NCBI GenBank assembly: GCA_020846135.1
Contig: JADLEK010000003.1
Coordinates: 1-60,957, forward strand
Direction: 5' to 3'
From: Gammaproteobacteria bacterium
Lineage (GTDB): Bacteria > Pseudomonadota > Gammaproteobacteria > Competibacterales > Competibacteraceae
DNA length: 60,957 nt
The notes below the pieces were generated by a model. That model was given only the letters and a program-made list of their open reading frames with translations, ran no database searches and had not been told where the DNA came from. This document shows positions 1-11,709 of the stretch, piece after piece. Every line of letters begins with the position of its first letter. Position 1 is the first letter of the stretch. Both the position numbers and the translations under genes were made by a program.

Positions 1-822
1 TCCTGTCTGGCCGATTTCGGGATCAGCGTCGCGGTGACTGGTCCGCTGGGCCGGGATAACGCCGCGCTGTTCGAAGACCTGTTTCAACGCAAACAGATCG
101 CCAATCACTGCCTTTATCGCGATGGCCTGACCCGGATCAACACCAAGGTGGTGGACGTGGAGCGCGGCGAAACCACCGATCTCAACATGCCGGGGCCAGA
201 CTTTGACCTCAGCGCCGCCAGGGAACTGCTGGATCAGGTGCAGCGCCAGCTTGACCGGTTGTTGGGATCGGCGCGCTGGGTGGTGTTGTCCGGCAGCCTG
301 CCGCCGGGCTTGCCGGTCACGGTTTACGCCACGCTCATTGCCCAGGCGCAGGCCGCTGGCGCGGCGGTATTGCTCGACACCAGCGGATCGCCGTTCGAAG
401 CCGCGTTGACCGCCGGTCCCCGCCTCATCAAGCCGAACCGGCACGAACTGGCGGAATTGACCGGCCAACCGCTGGACACGCTTGAAGCAGTGGTTACCGC
501 CGGACGGGCGCTGCTCAACCGTCCGCAGCCGCCAGCGATGGTGGTGGTGTCGCTGGGCGGCGACGGCGCGTTGTTCCTGACTCGTGAACAAGCGCTGCAA
601 GCGCATCCCGCGCCGGTGGCCGTCACCAGCACGGTCGGCGCCGGCGATGCGATGGTGGCCGGACTGGTCGCCGCGCAACTGGAAAACCGGTCGCTGGCCG
701 AAACCGCGCAACTGGCCACCGCGTTCGCCGCCGCCAAGCTGACCCGACTCGGGCCGCATCTGCCGCCGCCGGAGCAGGTTCGCGCCCTGGCCCGACAGAT
801 CATCATCACGCCGCTCCCCTGA
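1..822 (+). CDS. fruK: 1-phosphofructokinase (5' end outside window)
   Basis: Phosphorylates fructose 1-phosphate, the product of the fructose PTS, to fructose 1,6-bisphosphate in the cytoplasm. It is a PfkB/ribokinase-fold kinase. The frame is open from base 1 ([12 protein letters not shown] then TGPLGRDN, typical of the FruK N-terminal third), so the true start lies upstream. A GTG at 34 is internal. Visible signatures are the substrate-lid region [12 protein letters not shown] and the C-terminal anion-hole/catalytic motif [11 protein letters not shown] with its catalytic Asp. It ends 38 bases before fruA and is clearly cotranscribed with it. By family custom fruB would lie further upstream. 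The family assignment is firm; only the N-terminus is missing. Confidence 0.93.
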   Translation, partial: SCLADFGISVAVTGPLGRDNAALFEDLFQRKQIANHCLYRDGLTRINTKVVDVERGETTDLNMPGPDFDLSAARELLDQVQRQLDRLLGSARWVVLSGSLPPGLPVTVYATLIAQAQAAGAAVLLDTSGSPFEAALTAGPRLIKPNRHELAELTGQPLDTLEAVVTAGRALLNRPQPPAMVVVSLGGDGALFLTREQALQAHPAPVAVTSTVGAGDAMVAGLVAAQLENRSLAETAQLATAFAAAKLTRLGPHLPPPEQVRALARQIIITPLP

Positions 823-860
823 TCTCCACGAATCCCGCGCATTTTCAAGAGGAAACTTCA

Positions 861-2591
861 ATGGCTAAACTCGTTGCCGTTACGGCCTGCCCGACCGGCA
901 TTGCCCACACCATCATGGCCGCCGAAGGGCTGGAACAAGCCGCCAAGGCGCTCGGCCATGAGATTCAGGTTGAGACCCAGGGCTCGGTTGGAACCCGAAA
1001 CACCTTGGCCGAGGCCGATATCGCCGCCGCCGAGGTGGTGATCATCGCCGCCGATACCCGAGTGGATATCGCTCGCTTTATCGACAAGCCGGTGTATGAA
1101 ACCAGCACCGAACCGGCAATCCGCACCGGGGCTGAAGTCATCAAAGCAGCGCTGGCCCAGGTGGCGGCGCCGGTGACCGCGGGTTTGAAGATCGTCGGCA
1201 TCACCTCCTGCCCGACCGGCATCGCCCATACCTTCATGGCGGCGGAAGGGCTGGAGCAGGGTGCCAAGAGTCAGGGCCACGCCATCAAGGTGGAAACCCA
1301 GGGCTCGGTCGGGGCGAAAAATACCTTGACGGCGGAAGACATCGCCGCCGCCGATCTGGTGATCATCGCCGCCGACACCCAGGTGGATAAAACCCGTTTT
1401 GCCGGCAAGCGCCTCTATGAAGCCAGCACCAAGGCGGCGATTCACGACGGCGCGGCGCTGGTGCGAACCGCCATTGCCGATGCCGATGCTCAGACCCAAA
1501 GCGGCGCGGTTTCGGTTACTGCCGCCAAGTCTTCGTCAACCTCAACCCGGCCCGGCCCGTACAAGCATCTGATGACTGGCGTGTCGTACATGATCCCGTT
1601 CGTGGTCGCTGGCGGGTTGCTGATCGCGATCAGCTTCGCCTTAGGTGGCATCAATGTCTTCGAGGAGGTAAACCAGGGCACGCTGGGTTGGACCCTGTTC
1701 CAGATTGGGGCAAAAGCCGGTTTTACCCTGATGGTGCCGATTCTGGCCGGGTTCATCGCCTACTCGATTGCGGATCGGCCTGGCATTGCGCCCGGCATGA
1801 TCGGCGGGATGATTGCCGCGACCATTGGTTCCGGGTTCCTCGGCGGGATTGCGGCAGGTTTTATCGCCGGCTACAGCGTCCAGTGGTTAAGCGATCACAT
1901 TCCGTTGCCGCGCACTCTGGCCGGTCTCAAACCGGTGCTGATTCTGCCCTTGCTCGGCACCCTGATCGTCGGGTTGCTGATGTACTACGTCGTCGGTGAA
2001 CCGGTGGCGGCGGCGCTGACGGCGATTACCGGCTGGCTCAAAGGCTTGCAGGGCAGCAACGCAGTGTTCCTTGGGCTGCTGTTGGGTTCGATGATGGCGT
2101 TTGACATGGGCGGGCCGGTCAACAAGGCGGCTTATGCCTTTGCCACCGGCCTGATCGTCAGTCAGGTTTACGCGCCGATGGCGGCGGTGATGGCCGCCGG
2201 GATGGTGCCGCCGCTCGGTCTGGCGCTGGCTTCGGCGCTGTTCAAGAACCGCTTTTCGCTGGATGAGCGTGAAGCGGCTGGCGCAACGGCGGTGCTGGGT
2301 CTGGCGTTTATTACCGAAGGGGCGATTCCCTATGCCGCCAAAGACCCGCTGCGGGTGATTCCGGCGCTGATGCTCGGTTCAGCGGCAGCCGGGGCGATTT
2401 CGATGGTGTTTGGCTGTACCTTGCAGGTGCCGCATGGCGGAGTGTTCGTGCTATGGATTCCCAACGCGGTTGCGAATCTCGGCCCGTACCTGATTGCGAT
2501 TGTGATGGGGACGCTGATTACGACGACGGCGCTGTTCTTCCTCAAGCGGCCGCTGGAGGTCCGGGAGTCATTGCAAGCAGCCAGTGCGTGA
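861..2591 (+). CDS. fruA: PTS fructose-specific EIIBBC transporter
   Basis: Imports fructose through the inner membrane and phosphorylates it to fructose 1-phosphate. The 576 residues hold two EIIB domains (about 1-100 and 108-205), a linker rich in Ser/Thr, and an EIIC membrane domain from about 230 to 565. Both EIIB domains carry the phosphorylatable Cys in CPTGIAHT (Cys10 and Cys117) and are very similar to each other at DNA level too. In E. coli FruA the first domain (B') lacks this Cys, so two intact copies is unusual. The EIIC part has the expected hydrophobic segments and the [11 protein letters not shown] segment. A ribosome site (AGAGGAAA) precedes the ATG. It is the last gene of the fru operon here. 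Confidence 0.95.
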   Translation: MAKLVAVTACPTGIAHTIMAAEGLEQAAKALGHEIQVETQGSVGTRNTLAEADIAAAEVVIIAADTRVDIARFIDKPVYETSTEPAIRTGAEVIKAALAQVAAPVTAGLKIVGITSCPTGIAHTFMAAEGLEQGAKSQGHAIKVETQGSVGAKNTLTAEDIAAADLVIIAADTQVDKTRFAGKRLYEASTKAAIHDGAALVRTAIADADAQTQSGAVSVTAAKSSSTSTRPGPYKHLMTGVSYMIPFVVAGGLLIAISFALGGINVFEEVNQGTLGWTLFQIGAKAGFTLMVPILAGFIAYSIADRPGIAPGMIGGMIAATIGSGFLGGIAAGFIAGYSVQWLSDHIPLPRTLAGLKPVLILPLLGTLIVGLLMYYVVGEPVAAALTAITGWLKGLQGSNAVFLGLLLGSMMAFDMGGPVNKAAYAFATGLIVSQVYAPMAAVMAAGMVPPLGLALASALFKNRFSLDEREAAGATAVLGLAFITEGAIPYAAKDPLRVIPALMLGSAAAGAISMVFGCTLQVPHGGVFVLWIPNAVANLGPYLIAIVMGTLITTTALFFLKRPLEVRESLQAASA

Positions 2592-2782
2592 TAGTGTTCT
2601 GGGTGGGGACGGGTGGGAAGTCAACCTCCCGTTCTCACAAACAGGCTTATTATTCTGTACTCCGTTAGTCTTTCAGATACGATGTTCTTTTGGGAAATCC
2701 GGAGGACGACATGGCTACTATAGTGTTGTCGTTGATCAACAACTGCCATTTGCGCTCAAATTTTTCTACCATTAAATCCCGA

Positions 2783-5443
<2,661 letters not shown>

Positions 5444-5539
5444 GAGCGGTCGCCAGCGACAACGGCGACAGAGCAGGGCAGTGCTAAGATGCGGCTTTCG
5501 GCGAGTCTTTCGCCCTCAGCGACAGGAATAAATACAGCC

Positions 5540-6655
5540 ATGATTGTCATTCTGGATTCCAGTATTACCGAGCAGTCCGAAGCCTACCGGCAAACACTTG
5601 ATTGCTTGTCTCAGTTACCGGACGTTGTTGCCCATGTGCATAACATCCAGGGTGCTCAGCAGAGCTTGACCGAAATCTACCTCATCGGCGATACCCGCAA
5701 GTTATCCGCCGAGGAGATCGAGGTGTTACCAGGAGTAGAGCGGGTCATCCGGGTGTCAGAAGAATACCGGATTCTAGGTCGCCATCGGGATGGACAACGC
5801 ACCAGCGGCTTTGAATACAATGGAGTGCTGTTCAGCCAGGATAACCTGAATATCTTTGCCGGGTTATGCGCGGTAGATACCCCGGAACATGTTGAGCAGA
5901 TGCTCAAGGCGCTACGGGATCACGGTCAGGTCTGCACCCGGATGGGCGCGTATAAACCTCGCACCAGCCCTTATGCCTTCCAAGGCCACGGCAAGGCGTG
6001 TTTGCCCTATGTGTTTGAACTGGCGGGGAAGTACGGGATTAAGGTCGTCGCCATGGAAGTGACCCATGAAAGCCATGTCGAAGAAATCCATGAGTGCCTG
6101 GAGCAAACCGGTCAGCCAACCGGAGTGATGGTGCAAATCGGCACCCGTAATACCCAGAACTTCGAGTTGCTGAAAGCGGTGGGGCGGCAGCAGGAATTTC
6201 CGGTGCTGCTCAAACGCGGCTTCGGCATTACCCTGAATGAGTCGCTGAATGCCGCCGAATATCTGGCCAGCGAGGGCAATTCACGGGTGGTATTTTGTCT
6301 GCGCGGGGTGAAAACCAACATGGGCGATCCACACCGCAATCTGGTCGATTTCAGTCATACGCCAGTATTAAAGCGGCTAACCCGGATGCCGGTGTGCGTT
6401 GATCCATCGCATTCCGTGGGTACTCGGGATCGGTCGCCGGACGGCATTCTTGATCTCATGCATGCCGCCGCTCAGGGCGTGATTTCCGGGGCCAACATGG
6501 TGTTGATTGATTTTCACCCGGAGCCGGCCAAGGCGCTGGTCGATGGGCCACAGGCGATGCTGTTAAGCGAGTTAGGCTGGTTTCTGGAAGATGTGGCGCT
6601 GGCGCGGGACTGCTATGAAAAACGCCAGGCATTGGCTGATCGGCAAAGAGGTTAG
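5540..6655 (+). CDS. Divergent DAHP synthase (type I-beta-like)
   Basis: Likely joins phosphoenolpyruvate to erythrose 4-phosphate, the entry step of aromatic biosynthesis. The 371 residues comprise an N-terminal ferredoxin/ACT-like domain (about 1-95) and a TIM barrel resembling Thermotoga-type DAHP synthase. Family motifs are kept: GAYKPRTSPYAFQG, IGTRNTQNF, LLKRGF, VDPSHS and HPEPAKALVDG. Several normally fixed positions differ: AGPCS is AGLCA (metal-binding Cys kept), the CERG motif is CLRG, and the VEVHPEP segment reads IDFHPEP. These changes leave open another 2-keto-3-deoxy acid product. The ATG at 5540 is chosen because homology begins with MIVILDSS; the frame is open further upstream (from 5348) but that stretch lies in the divergent promoter and MATE region. 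Confidence 0.78.
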   Translation: MIVILDSSITEQSEAYRQTLDCLSQLPDVVAHVHNIQGAQQSLTEIYLIGDTRKLSAEEIEVLPGVERVIRVSEEYRILGRHRDGQRTSGFEYNGVLFSQDNLNIFAGLCAVDTPEHVEQMLKALRDHGQVCTRMGAYKPRTSPYAFQGHGKACLPYVFELAGKYGIKVVAMEVTHESHVEEIHECLEQTGQPTGVMVQIGTRNTQNFELLKAVGRQQEFPVLLKRGFGITLNESLNAAEYLASEGNSRVVFCLRGVKTNMGDPHRNLVDFSHTPVLKRLTRMPVCVDPSHSVGTRDRSPDGILDLMHAAAQGVISGANMVLIDFHPEPAKALVDGPQAMLLSELGWFLEDVALARDCYEKRQALADRQRG

Positions 6656-6749
6656 AATCATCCCGATAGGGTGGGCACCGCCCCACCTTCCCCCAACATT
6701 GATTGAAGATGGGGATTGCCCACACTACCACGTCCGGCCCGGATGCCCA

Positions 6750-6965
6750 TTAGGCAGCTTGAAGGCAGAAAGTGGGTTGCGGCACCGGTTCGCCGTCATC
6801 GCGGTAGCTGTCTTTGACCATCGTCCAAGCTATTCGCAGTTCCGCCAGCGCCCTTTCCGGACTTTTTCCGCCCGCGCTGATGTTGGGGAGTTCGATGAAG
6901 TGGGCAATCCAGCCGCCGTCTTCGTCGATCAGCAACCGCACCTCAAAACCATCAAAGTCATTCAT
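6750..6965 (-). CDS. hicB: HicB-like antitoxin
   Basis: A 71-residue protein with the HicB N-terminal RNase-H-like fold: EVRLLIDEDGGWIAHFIELP followed by the typical segment SAGGKSPERALAELR. HicB proteins bind and neutralise the HicA mRNA-cleaving toxin and usually repress their own operon. The ATG overlaps the stop of the upstream hicA-like frame (ATGA, 6962-6965), the usual coupled arrangement of a TA operon. No separate C-terminal DNA-binding domain is evident, so it is a short HicB form. Its toxin partner is broken here (see next entry), so the antitoxin may survive as an orphan. Confidence 0.75.
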   Translation of the reverse strand: MNDFDGFEVRLLIDEDGGWIAHFIELPNISAGGKSPERALAELRIAWTMVKDSYRDDGEPVPQPTFCLQAA

Positions 6966-7198
6966 GAGTTTTCGCTCCGGTAGACCGTGAGAAATTGGCG
7001 AACCTGATAAGGCTTGGCTTGACCGTCTTCGTTTTGCACGGGAAGTCGGTAGCCGCGCGGTGAATACCACAAGCGATGACTGCTCCGTTGCCGTCGTTAG
7101 GTCCAGCCGCTTTCAGCGAGCAAGGTTTCAAAGTCGGCAAACCGCAAACTGGCCGGGTGGCTCCGCGCCTGCTCCAACAATTTTTCTTGCTTCGTCAT
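6962..7198 (-). pseudogene. hicA: HicA-like toxin gene with in-frame stop
   Basis: Reading from ATG at 7198 gives MTKQEKLLEQARSHPASL..., then a TAA at 7099-7097 (codon 34). The same frame continues through RRQRSSHRLWYSPRGYRLP and QAKPYQVRQFLTVYRSENS to a TGA that overlaps the hicB start. The whole 78-residue frame matches the HicA-mRNA-interferase pattern: helix, then the strand with the catalytic His (SSH here, normally GSH), then the final helix. No frameshift is needed; a single nonsense codon interrupts it. The toxin should therefore be inactive unless the stop is read through or is a sequencing error. Confidence 0.72.
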
Positions 7199-7277
7199 GG
7201 TGGTGGATTCCTTGAGTAAGCATACCCAGGCAAGCGGGTATCTAAACCCCGATCAATCGTTGTAGCGAGACTGTCTT

Positions 7278-7994
7278 TTAGAGATCTTCCTGTAATAAAA
7301 CCTGGCGCGCCTGATTCAACCTTGCCGCCAGATAAGCCGACCCGCCGTGATCCGGGTGCAAGCGTTGCATCAAGCGTCGATAGGCGGTTTGAATCTCTTC
7401 CTGGCTCGCGCCCGGCGATAAACCCAACACTTCATAGGCTTCTGCCCGGCTCATCGTACTATCGCGAGAAGCGGTGCGGGCGGAATCTGCTGTATCCGCC
7501 TGCCGAAATCGGGTCCGCCAATCCGGATTGCCTTGCCGATCCAGATAGGCTTCCAGTACCGCGACCGATTCCGGATCAACCTGACATTCCCGCCACAGTA
7601 GCAATAACTCCTGATCGGTCAAATCTGAAAGCAGGCGTCCAGCGAAACCACCCGCTTGAATCACCCCCGACATCACTCCGGTTGCATGATCCAGGGTCAT
7701 TCGTAAAAAACGGGTGGCGACTTCAGATTGAGCACCAGCGCCTGAGATAGATCCTGGAGAAGGGGAGGGCAACGGTGCATTCAACCAGCGCAGCAGAAAA
7801 GGCGCCAGTATGGTAAGTAGCGGTAAGGCGATTTCAGCGCCGCCGCGAACCGTTAATAACAGCAACACCGCACCAACACCAATGGCCGCTGCTATTCGCC
7901 GGACCCGCTGAGTCCAGGCCAGGCGGCGCAATCGGCGAAACAGAAAATAGGCGCCAATGATCATGCCTACCAGCAGAATCAGCCGCAGCAACAT
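7278..7994 (-). CDS. Membrane-anchored J-domain protein
   Basis: A 238-residue protein with two or three N-terminal hydrophobic segments (about 1-20 and 35-70) and a C-terminal J domain (about 178-238) that ends the protein. The J domain shows AYEVLGLSPGASQEEIQTAY and the essential HPD tripeptide in RLHPDHGG, so it should stimulate an Hsp70 (DnaK). The layout resembles short DjlA/TIM14-like co-chaperones. It is the third gene of phaC-VWA-J, starting 9 bases after the VWA-like gene, which suggests a role at the membrane or near PHA granules. That role is inference. Confidence 0.82.
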   Translation of the reverse strand: MLLRLILLVGMIIGAYFLFRRLRRLAWTQRVRRIAAAIGVGAVLLLLTVRGGAEIALPLLTILAPFLLRWLNAPLPSPSPGSISGAGAQSEVATRFLRMTLDHATGVMSGVIQAGGFAGRLLSDLTDQELLLLWRECQVDPESVAVLEAYLDRQGNPDWRTRFRQADTADSARTASRDSTMSRAEAYEVLGLSPGASQEEIQTAYRRLMQRLHPDHGGSAYLAARLNQARQVLLQEDL

Positions 7995-8003
7995 AACCGG
8001 GCC

Positions 8004-8693
8004 TTAATTAGACCGGGTCAACTGACGAACCAGATCGCTTTGATGATCCAGCCTGGACAAGGCTTGACGCCCTCCAGCCGTATAGACTGCAACGGCACGC
8101 AATAACTCACGCAATTGTCGGGCGCTGCCTGCGTCAAAGCGGCAATAAGCGCCGCGCGTGAGGCGGGCGATTTCCTGGAAACCCTGCGCTGCTTCCGGGT
8201 CATCGCCTTCCTGAAAGGCAAAGACCGGGACTCCCAGCAAGCCCAGTTCGCCAGCGACATGGCAGAGCGGATCGACCGGTTCCTCGAGACAATCGCCGAC
8301 CAGCGCCAGCGCATTGACCCGCTGCCGCCGGGTTTCCTGAAGCGCATGTTGCAATACCCGCCCGATTTGAGTCAGACCACCGCGACATTGCACGCTGGTC
8401 ATGCGCCGCTGCAATTCAGCGGCGTCAATCAGCCACGGTTCGGCCTGAAACTCGCCATAGCCGCGATACCAGACCAGTTGAACCGCCAATCCGCCCAGTT
8501 CTGCAACTGCCGCAAACATGTCGCCTTGCAACTGACAAGCGCGATCCCAGATTGGCTGACGGCTGGCGGTCGCATCCAGCGCAAACATCAGCCGACCTCG
8601 CACCGCTGCCGGCGTCGGAACCCGGGCGGCCTGGCGCAGAAACTCGGTAATCTCCGACGGGCGCGATGAGGCGGTATCTGGTAATTTTTTCAC
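8004..8693 (-). CDS. VWA-like domain protein
   Basis: A 229-residue soluble protein of von Willebrand factor A type fold. The first strand ends in a MIDAS-like DxTxS motif (LMFALDATASRQ, about residues 36-47), a Gly-rich turn and Thr follow near 105 (RGGLTQIGRVL), and an Asp-bearing strand (ALALVGDCLEE) comes later. These are the expected positions of metal-site loops, but the motifs are not perfect. No signal peptide or membrane segment is visible. It lies 9 bases downstream of phaC and 9 bases upstream of the J-domain gene, so the three are almost surely cotranscribed. Its function is unknown. Confidence 0.72.
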   Translation of the reverse strand: MKKLPDTASSRPSEITEFLRQAARVPTPAAVRGRLMFALDATASRQPIWDRACQLQGDMFAAVAELGGLAVQLVWYRGYGEFQAEPWLIDAAELQRRMTSVQCRGGLTQIGRVLQHALQETRRQRVNALALVGDCLEEPVDPLCHVAGELGLLGVPVFAFQEGDDPEAAQGFQEIARLTRGAYCRFDAGSARQLRELLRAVAVYTAGGRQALSRLDHQSDLVRQLTRSN

Positions 8694-8702
8694 AATAAAA
8701 TC

Positions 8703-10592
8703 TTATTGTTGTAGAACATACAGGCCCGGCGCATCGTCCATCGGATACAGACCCTTATCCGATGCGCCCAGCGATGGCGGCGATACCTGATGTTCAGCGG
8801 AATGCTGGACCAGCCAGACCTGCCAGGCCGGCCACCATGAGCCTTGCTGTTTAGGCGTCGTGGCTTGCCAGGTATCCGGATCAATATAGCGATCCTGATC
8901 GGTGCGGGACGCCATCTGGTAGCTGCGCCGGCCATGACCCGGTTCACTGACAATCCCGGCATTATGACCGCCGCTGGTCAGCAGGAACGTCACTTCGTCA
9001 GCATCCGCCAGCAGGTTGATTTTGTAGACCGACCGCCACGGGGCGACATGATCCTGTTCAGTGGCGACAATAAAAATGGGAGCATGAATATCGGTAATCG
9101 CAATCGGTCGATCCTTGACCTTGTAATGCCCCGTCGCCAGCTCATTACCGAGAAAGATATGCCGCAGATATTCGGAATGCATCCGGAACGGCATCCGGGT
9201 CTGATCGGCATTCCAGGCCATTAAATCGTTGATCGGCTGACGCTGGCCCAGCAGGTAGTCGTAAACCAGCCGCGACCAGATCAGGTCATTGGAGCGCAGC
9301 AGTTGAAAAGCCCCGACCATCTGGCCGGCATCGAGATAGCCCTGATCCCACATCATGTCTTCCAGAAAAGAGACCTGGCTTTCATTGATAAACAACAGCA
9401 GTTCGCCCGCTTCAACAAAGTCGGTTTGGGCCGCAAACAGGGTAACGGTCTTGATTCGATGATCACCATCGCGGGCCATCGCCGCCGCGACAATCGTGAG
9501 CAGGGTGCCGCCCAGGCAGTAACCGACTGTATGGATCTTGCGCCCCGGCAGAACGGTGGAAACGGCATCCAGCGCGGCAATCACACCTTGTTCCTGGTAA
9601 TCGTCCATGCCGATATCGCGATCTTCGGCAGTGGGATTTTTCCAGGAGATAGTAAATACCGTGTGACCTTTCTCCACCAGGTAGCGAATCATTGAGTTAT
9701 GCGGAGATAGATCGAGAATGTAGTACTTCATAATCCAGGCCGGCACGATCAATATGGGTTCGGCATAGACCTGTGGCGTGGCGGGCTGGTACTGGATTAA
9801 TTCGATGAGGGAGTTGCGAAACACCACCTTGCCGGAGGTGATCGCCACATGACGTCCCGCGACAAACTGTTCCTCGCCTTCGTCCAGCCGCTTGCCGGCG
9901 ATCAGCTTTTCCATATCGGCCACGAAATTGGCCCAGCCCCGCATCAGATTTTGTCCGCCTTCTTCCATGGTGGCCCGCAGAATCTCCGGGTTAGTGAGCG
10001 GGGAGTTGGAGGGCGAAAACATATCGAGAATTTGCCGGGTCACGAACGAAACAATCGCTTCGTTTTGCTGGTTGACGCCGCGAGTGCGGGTCGTAGCGTT
10101 GTACCACCACTGCTGGCTGAGCAGGAACGACTGATAAATCAGGTTATAGGGCCATTGCCGCCAGCCTTCACCATCAAAACGATGATCCTGGCGCAGCGGT
10201 TCAATACAGGGCGGAGTCTCGGGATTCTGGCTGGATTTAACGGCATAAAGCATCAGACGAATCATCTTGCGGACGGCTTTTTCATTCAGCAGCGCCTGCT
10301 TGCCGGGCGCCATGCCCAAGTGCATCAGCCAGTCGGAGTAGGCCATCGCCAGCACCGCCGGAGAAATGCCGCCAGTGCCGCGAGCCAGATTGGCGTTGAC
10401 CATGCGATCAATGGTTTCGGGAATATGAGCGCCCAGCAGGGAACGCTCAATGCCATAAGCGCGATGCGCCGAGGAGCCTTGGCCGGATCGGCTATGGCCG
10501 GGATGATGATGCGCGATTTTAGCCGGGGCGGGGGAGGAGGTGGTGGACGGTTGGGTTGCGGGAGTCGAAGTCGTTTCATTCGGGTTAGCCAT
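8703..10592 (-). CDS. phaC: Class I poly(3-hydroxyalkanoate) synthase
   Basis: Polymerises (R)-3-hydroxyacyl-CoA into PHA at the granule surface. The 629-residue length fits the class I, PhaC-only enzyme. An N-terminal low-complexity stretch rich in Thr/Ser/Pro/His (1-45) precedes the PhaC N-domain (about 60-240). The alpha/beta-hydrolase domain carries the lipase-like box GYCLGG with nucleophile Cys359, the catalytic Asp in TEQDHVAPW, and the catalytic His in TSGGHNAGIV. The conserved WKNP segment is also present. It heads the phaC-VWA-J gene run. No phaA/phaB neighbours exist, though a thiolase gene lies at 55.5 kb. The gene is divergent from the dipeptidase gene with 146 bases between. Confidence 0.95.
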   Translation of the reverse strand: MANPNETTSTPATQPSTTSSPAPAKIAHHHPGHSRSGQGSSAHRAYGIERSLLGAHIPETIDRMVNANLARGTGGISPAVLAMAYSDWLMHLGMAPGKQALLNEKAVRKMIRLMLYAVKSSQNPETPPCIEPLRQDHRFDGEGWRQWPYNLIYQSFLLSQQWWYNATTRTRGVNQQNEAIVSFVTRQILDMFSPSNSPLTNPEILRATMEEGGQNLMRGWANFVADMEKLIAGKRLDEGEEQFVAGRHVAITSGKVVFRNSLIELIQYQPATPQVYAEPILIVPAWIMKYYILDLSPHNSMIRYLVEKGHTVFTISWKNPTAEDRDIGMDDYQEQGVIAALDAVSTVLPGRKIHTVGYCLGGTLLTIVAAAMARDGDHRIKTVTLFAAQTDFVEAGELLLFINESQVSFLEDMMWDQGYLDAGQMVGAFQLLRSNDLIWSRLVYDYLLGQRQPINDLMAWNADQTRMPFRMHSEYLRHIFLGNELATGHYKVKDRPIAITDIHAPIFIVATEQDHVAPWRSVYKINLLADADEVTFLLTSGGHNAGIVSEPGHGRRSYQMASRTDQDRYIDPDTWQATTPKQQGSWWPAWQVWLVQHSAEHQVSPPSLGASDKGLYPMDDAPGLYVLQQ

Positions 10593-10738
10593 GACGATGG
10601 ACCTCCTGCGAGTCTTTTTCAGACGGGTATTTTCTATACTGATAAACCGGGTTGAACGTTATTCTACCGCTGAGTGGCGATCCGGGGCTGATTTCCTGAT
10701 GCTGTTCCATCACCCGTCCTTTACCGAGGTTGTCCTGC

Positions 10739-11437
10739 ATGAAAAACCGGTTGATTCAGGTTCTGGCGCTCTATCTCTGCTGGATCGCTGCGCTATTGGC
10801 CGATCCTGCGCCCAGTCTGCTGCCGGAGGGCTTTGTCGATGTCCAGCAGATCATACCGACCCTCCAGGTCGATCCTCGCTACTACGGGTCGCACAACTTT
10901 GTCGGCGAACGTATTGATGGCTATCTGGCGCCCCGGGTGATTCTGACCCGGCCTGCCGCTGAGGCGCTCCAGCGGGTCCAACAGGAGCTGGCGCCGTTCG
11001 GACTGGGCCTGAAGCTGTTCGATGGCTATCGGCCGCAACGGGCGGTGGCTCATTTCGTGCGCTGGGCGCAAAACCTTGATGATCAGCGAATGAAAGCGGA
11101 ATTTTATCCGGATGTGGACAAACGCGACCTGTTCAAGGACGGCTATATTGCCGAGAAATCTGGTCACAGTCGCGGCAGCACCGTTGATTTGACGCTGGTT
11201 GCGCTCGATGCCGGCAAGCCGGTTGCGGAGTTCGATATGGGTACCGGATTCGACTGGTTCAGTCCGCAATCCTGGCCGGATAGTCCCGCCATGACGCCAT
11301 CGCAACGGGCGCATCGGTTATTGCTGCGGCTGGTCATGGAGAAATACGGTTTTAAACCCTACGCTCAGGAATGGTGGCATTTCACTTTGGCGAACGAGCC
11401 ATTTCCGGACACTTACTTTGATTTTCCAGTGCAGTAA
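10739..11437 (+). CDS. D-Ala-D-Ala dipeptidase (VanX/DdpX family)
   Basis: A secreted zinc dipeptidase that cleaves D-alanyl-D-alanine released from peptidoglycan turnover. An N-terminal signal peptide (MKNRLIQVLALYLCWIAALL) is followed by the M15D peptidase domain. The zinc ligands sit in SGHSRGSTVD (His and Asp) and in EWWHF (catalytic Glu, then His); the family Arg occurs in FDGYRPQRA. The start at 10739 is chosen over a TTG at 10730 because GAGG at 10726-10729 is correctly spaced and the signal peptide begins there. Without vanA/vanH nearby, a role in recycling is likelier than glycopeptide resistance. Confidence 0.88.
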   Translation: MKNRLIQVLALYLCWIAALLADPAPSLLPEGFVDVQQIIPTLQVDPRYYGSHNFVGERIDGYLAPRVILTRPAAEALQRVQQELAPFGLGLKLFDGYRPQRAVAHFVRWAQNLDDQRMKAEFYPDVDKRDLFKDGYIAEKSGHSRGSTVDLTLVALDAGKPVAEFDMGTGFDWFSPQSWPDSPAMTPSQRAHRLLLRLVMEKYGFKPYAQEWWHFTLANEPFPDTYFDFPVQ

Positions 11438-11457
11438 CTACCGATGGGAACTTAGCG

Positions 11458-11709
11458 ATGACTGAAGAAGAACAGAACGCCAGCGTCTTGATTGCCGCCT
11501 GCGCCAAGGAAGCCAGCGGCTACATCCTCTCTTGCGCCGAGCAGGCCGGGCTGGATCGACTGGCGTTTTTGCTAAATGTCAGCGCTGTGCTGGCGGCATC
11601 CGCCCTGGCGGCGCAACCTCAGGACCAGTTGGCGGCGGCTTCCCAGCATATTCAAGACGCTTTGGGGTTGGTGCATTGCCGGGAAGAAGCGGATCCGGCG
11701 CGACACTGA
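11458..11709 (+). CDS. Small conserved-looking protein of unknown function
   Basis: An 83-residue acidic, alanine-rich, mostly helical protein beginning MTEEEQNASVLIAACAKEAS. It has no signal peptide, but a moderately hydrophobic stretch lies at about 37-52 (AFLLNVSAVLAASALAAQ). It starts 20 bases after the dipeptidase stop with a weak GGGAA ribosome site, so it is probably cotranscribed. Three cysteines are present. I do not recognise a family. Confidence 0.5.
   Translation: MTEEEQNASVLIAACAKEASGYILSCAEQAGLDRLAFLLNVSAVLAASALAAQPQDQLAAASQHIQDALGLVHCREEADPARH

Noticed and set aside
2609..2632. Terminator hairpin after fruA
   Set aside because: ACGGGTGG/CCTCCCGT has a mismatch and no U-run; too weak to call.
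6668..6690. GGTGGG/CCCACC hairpin after the DAHP-synthase-like gene
   Set aside because: Short stem with no U-run; may help end transcription but not supportable.
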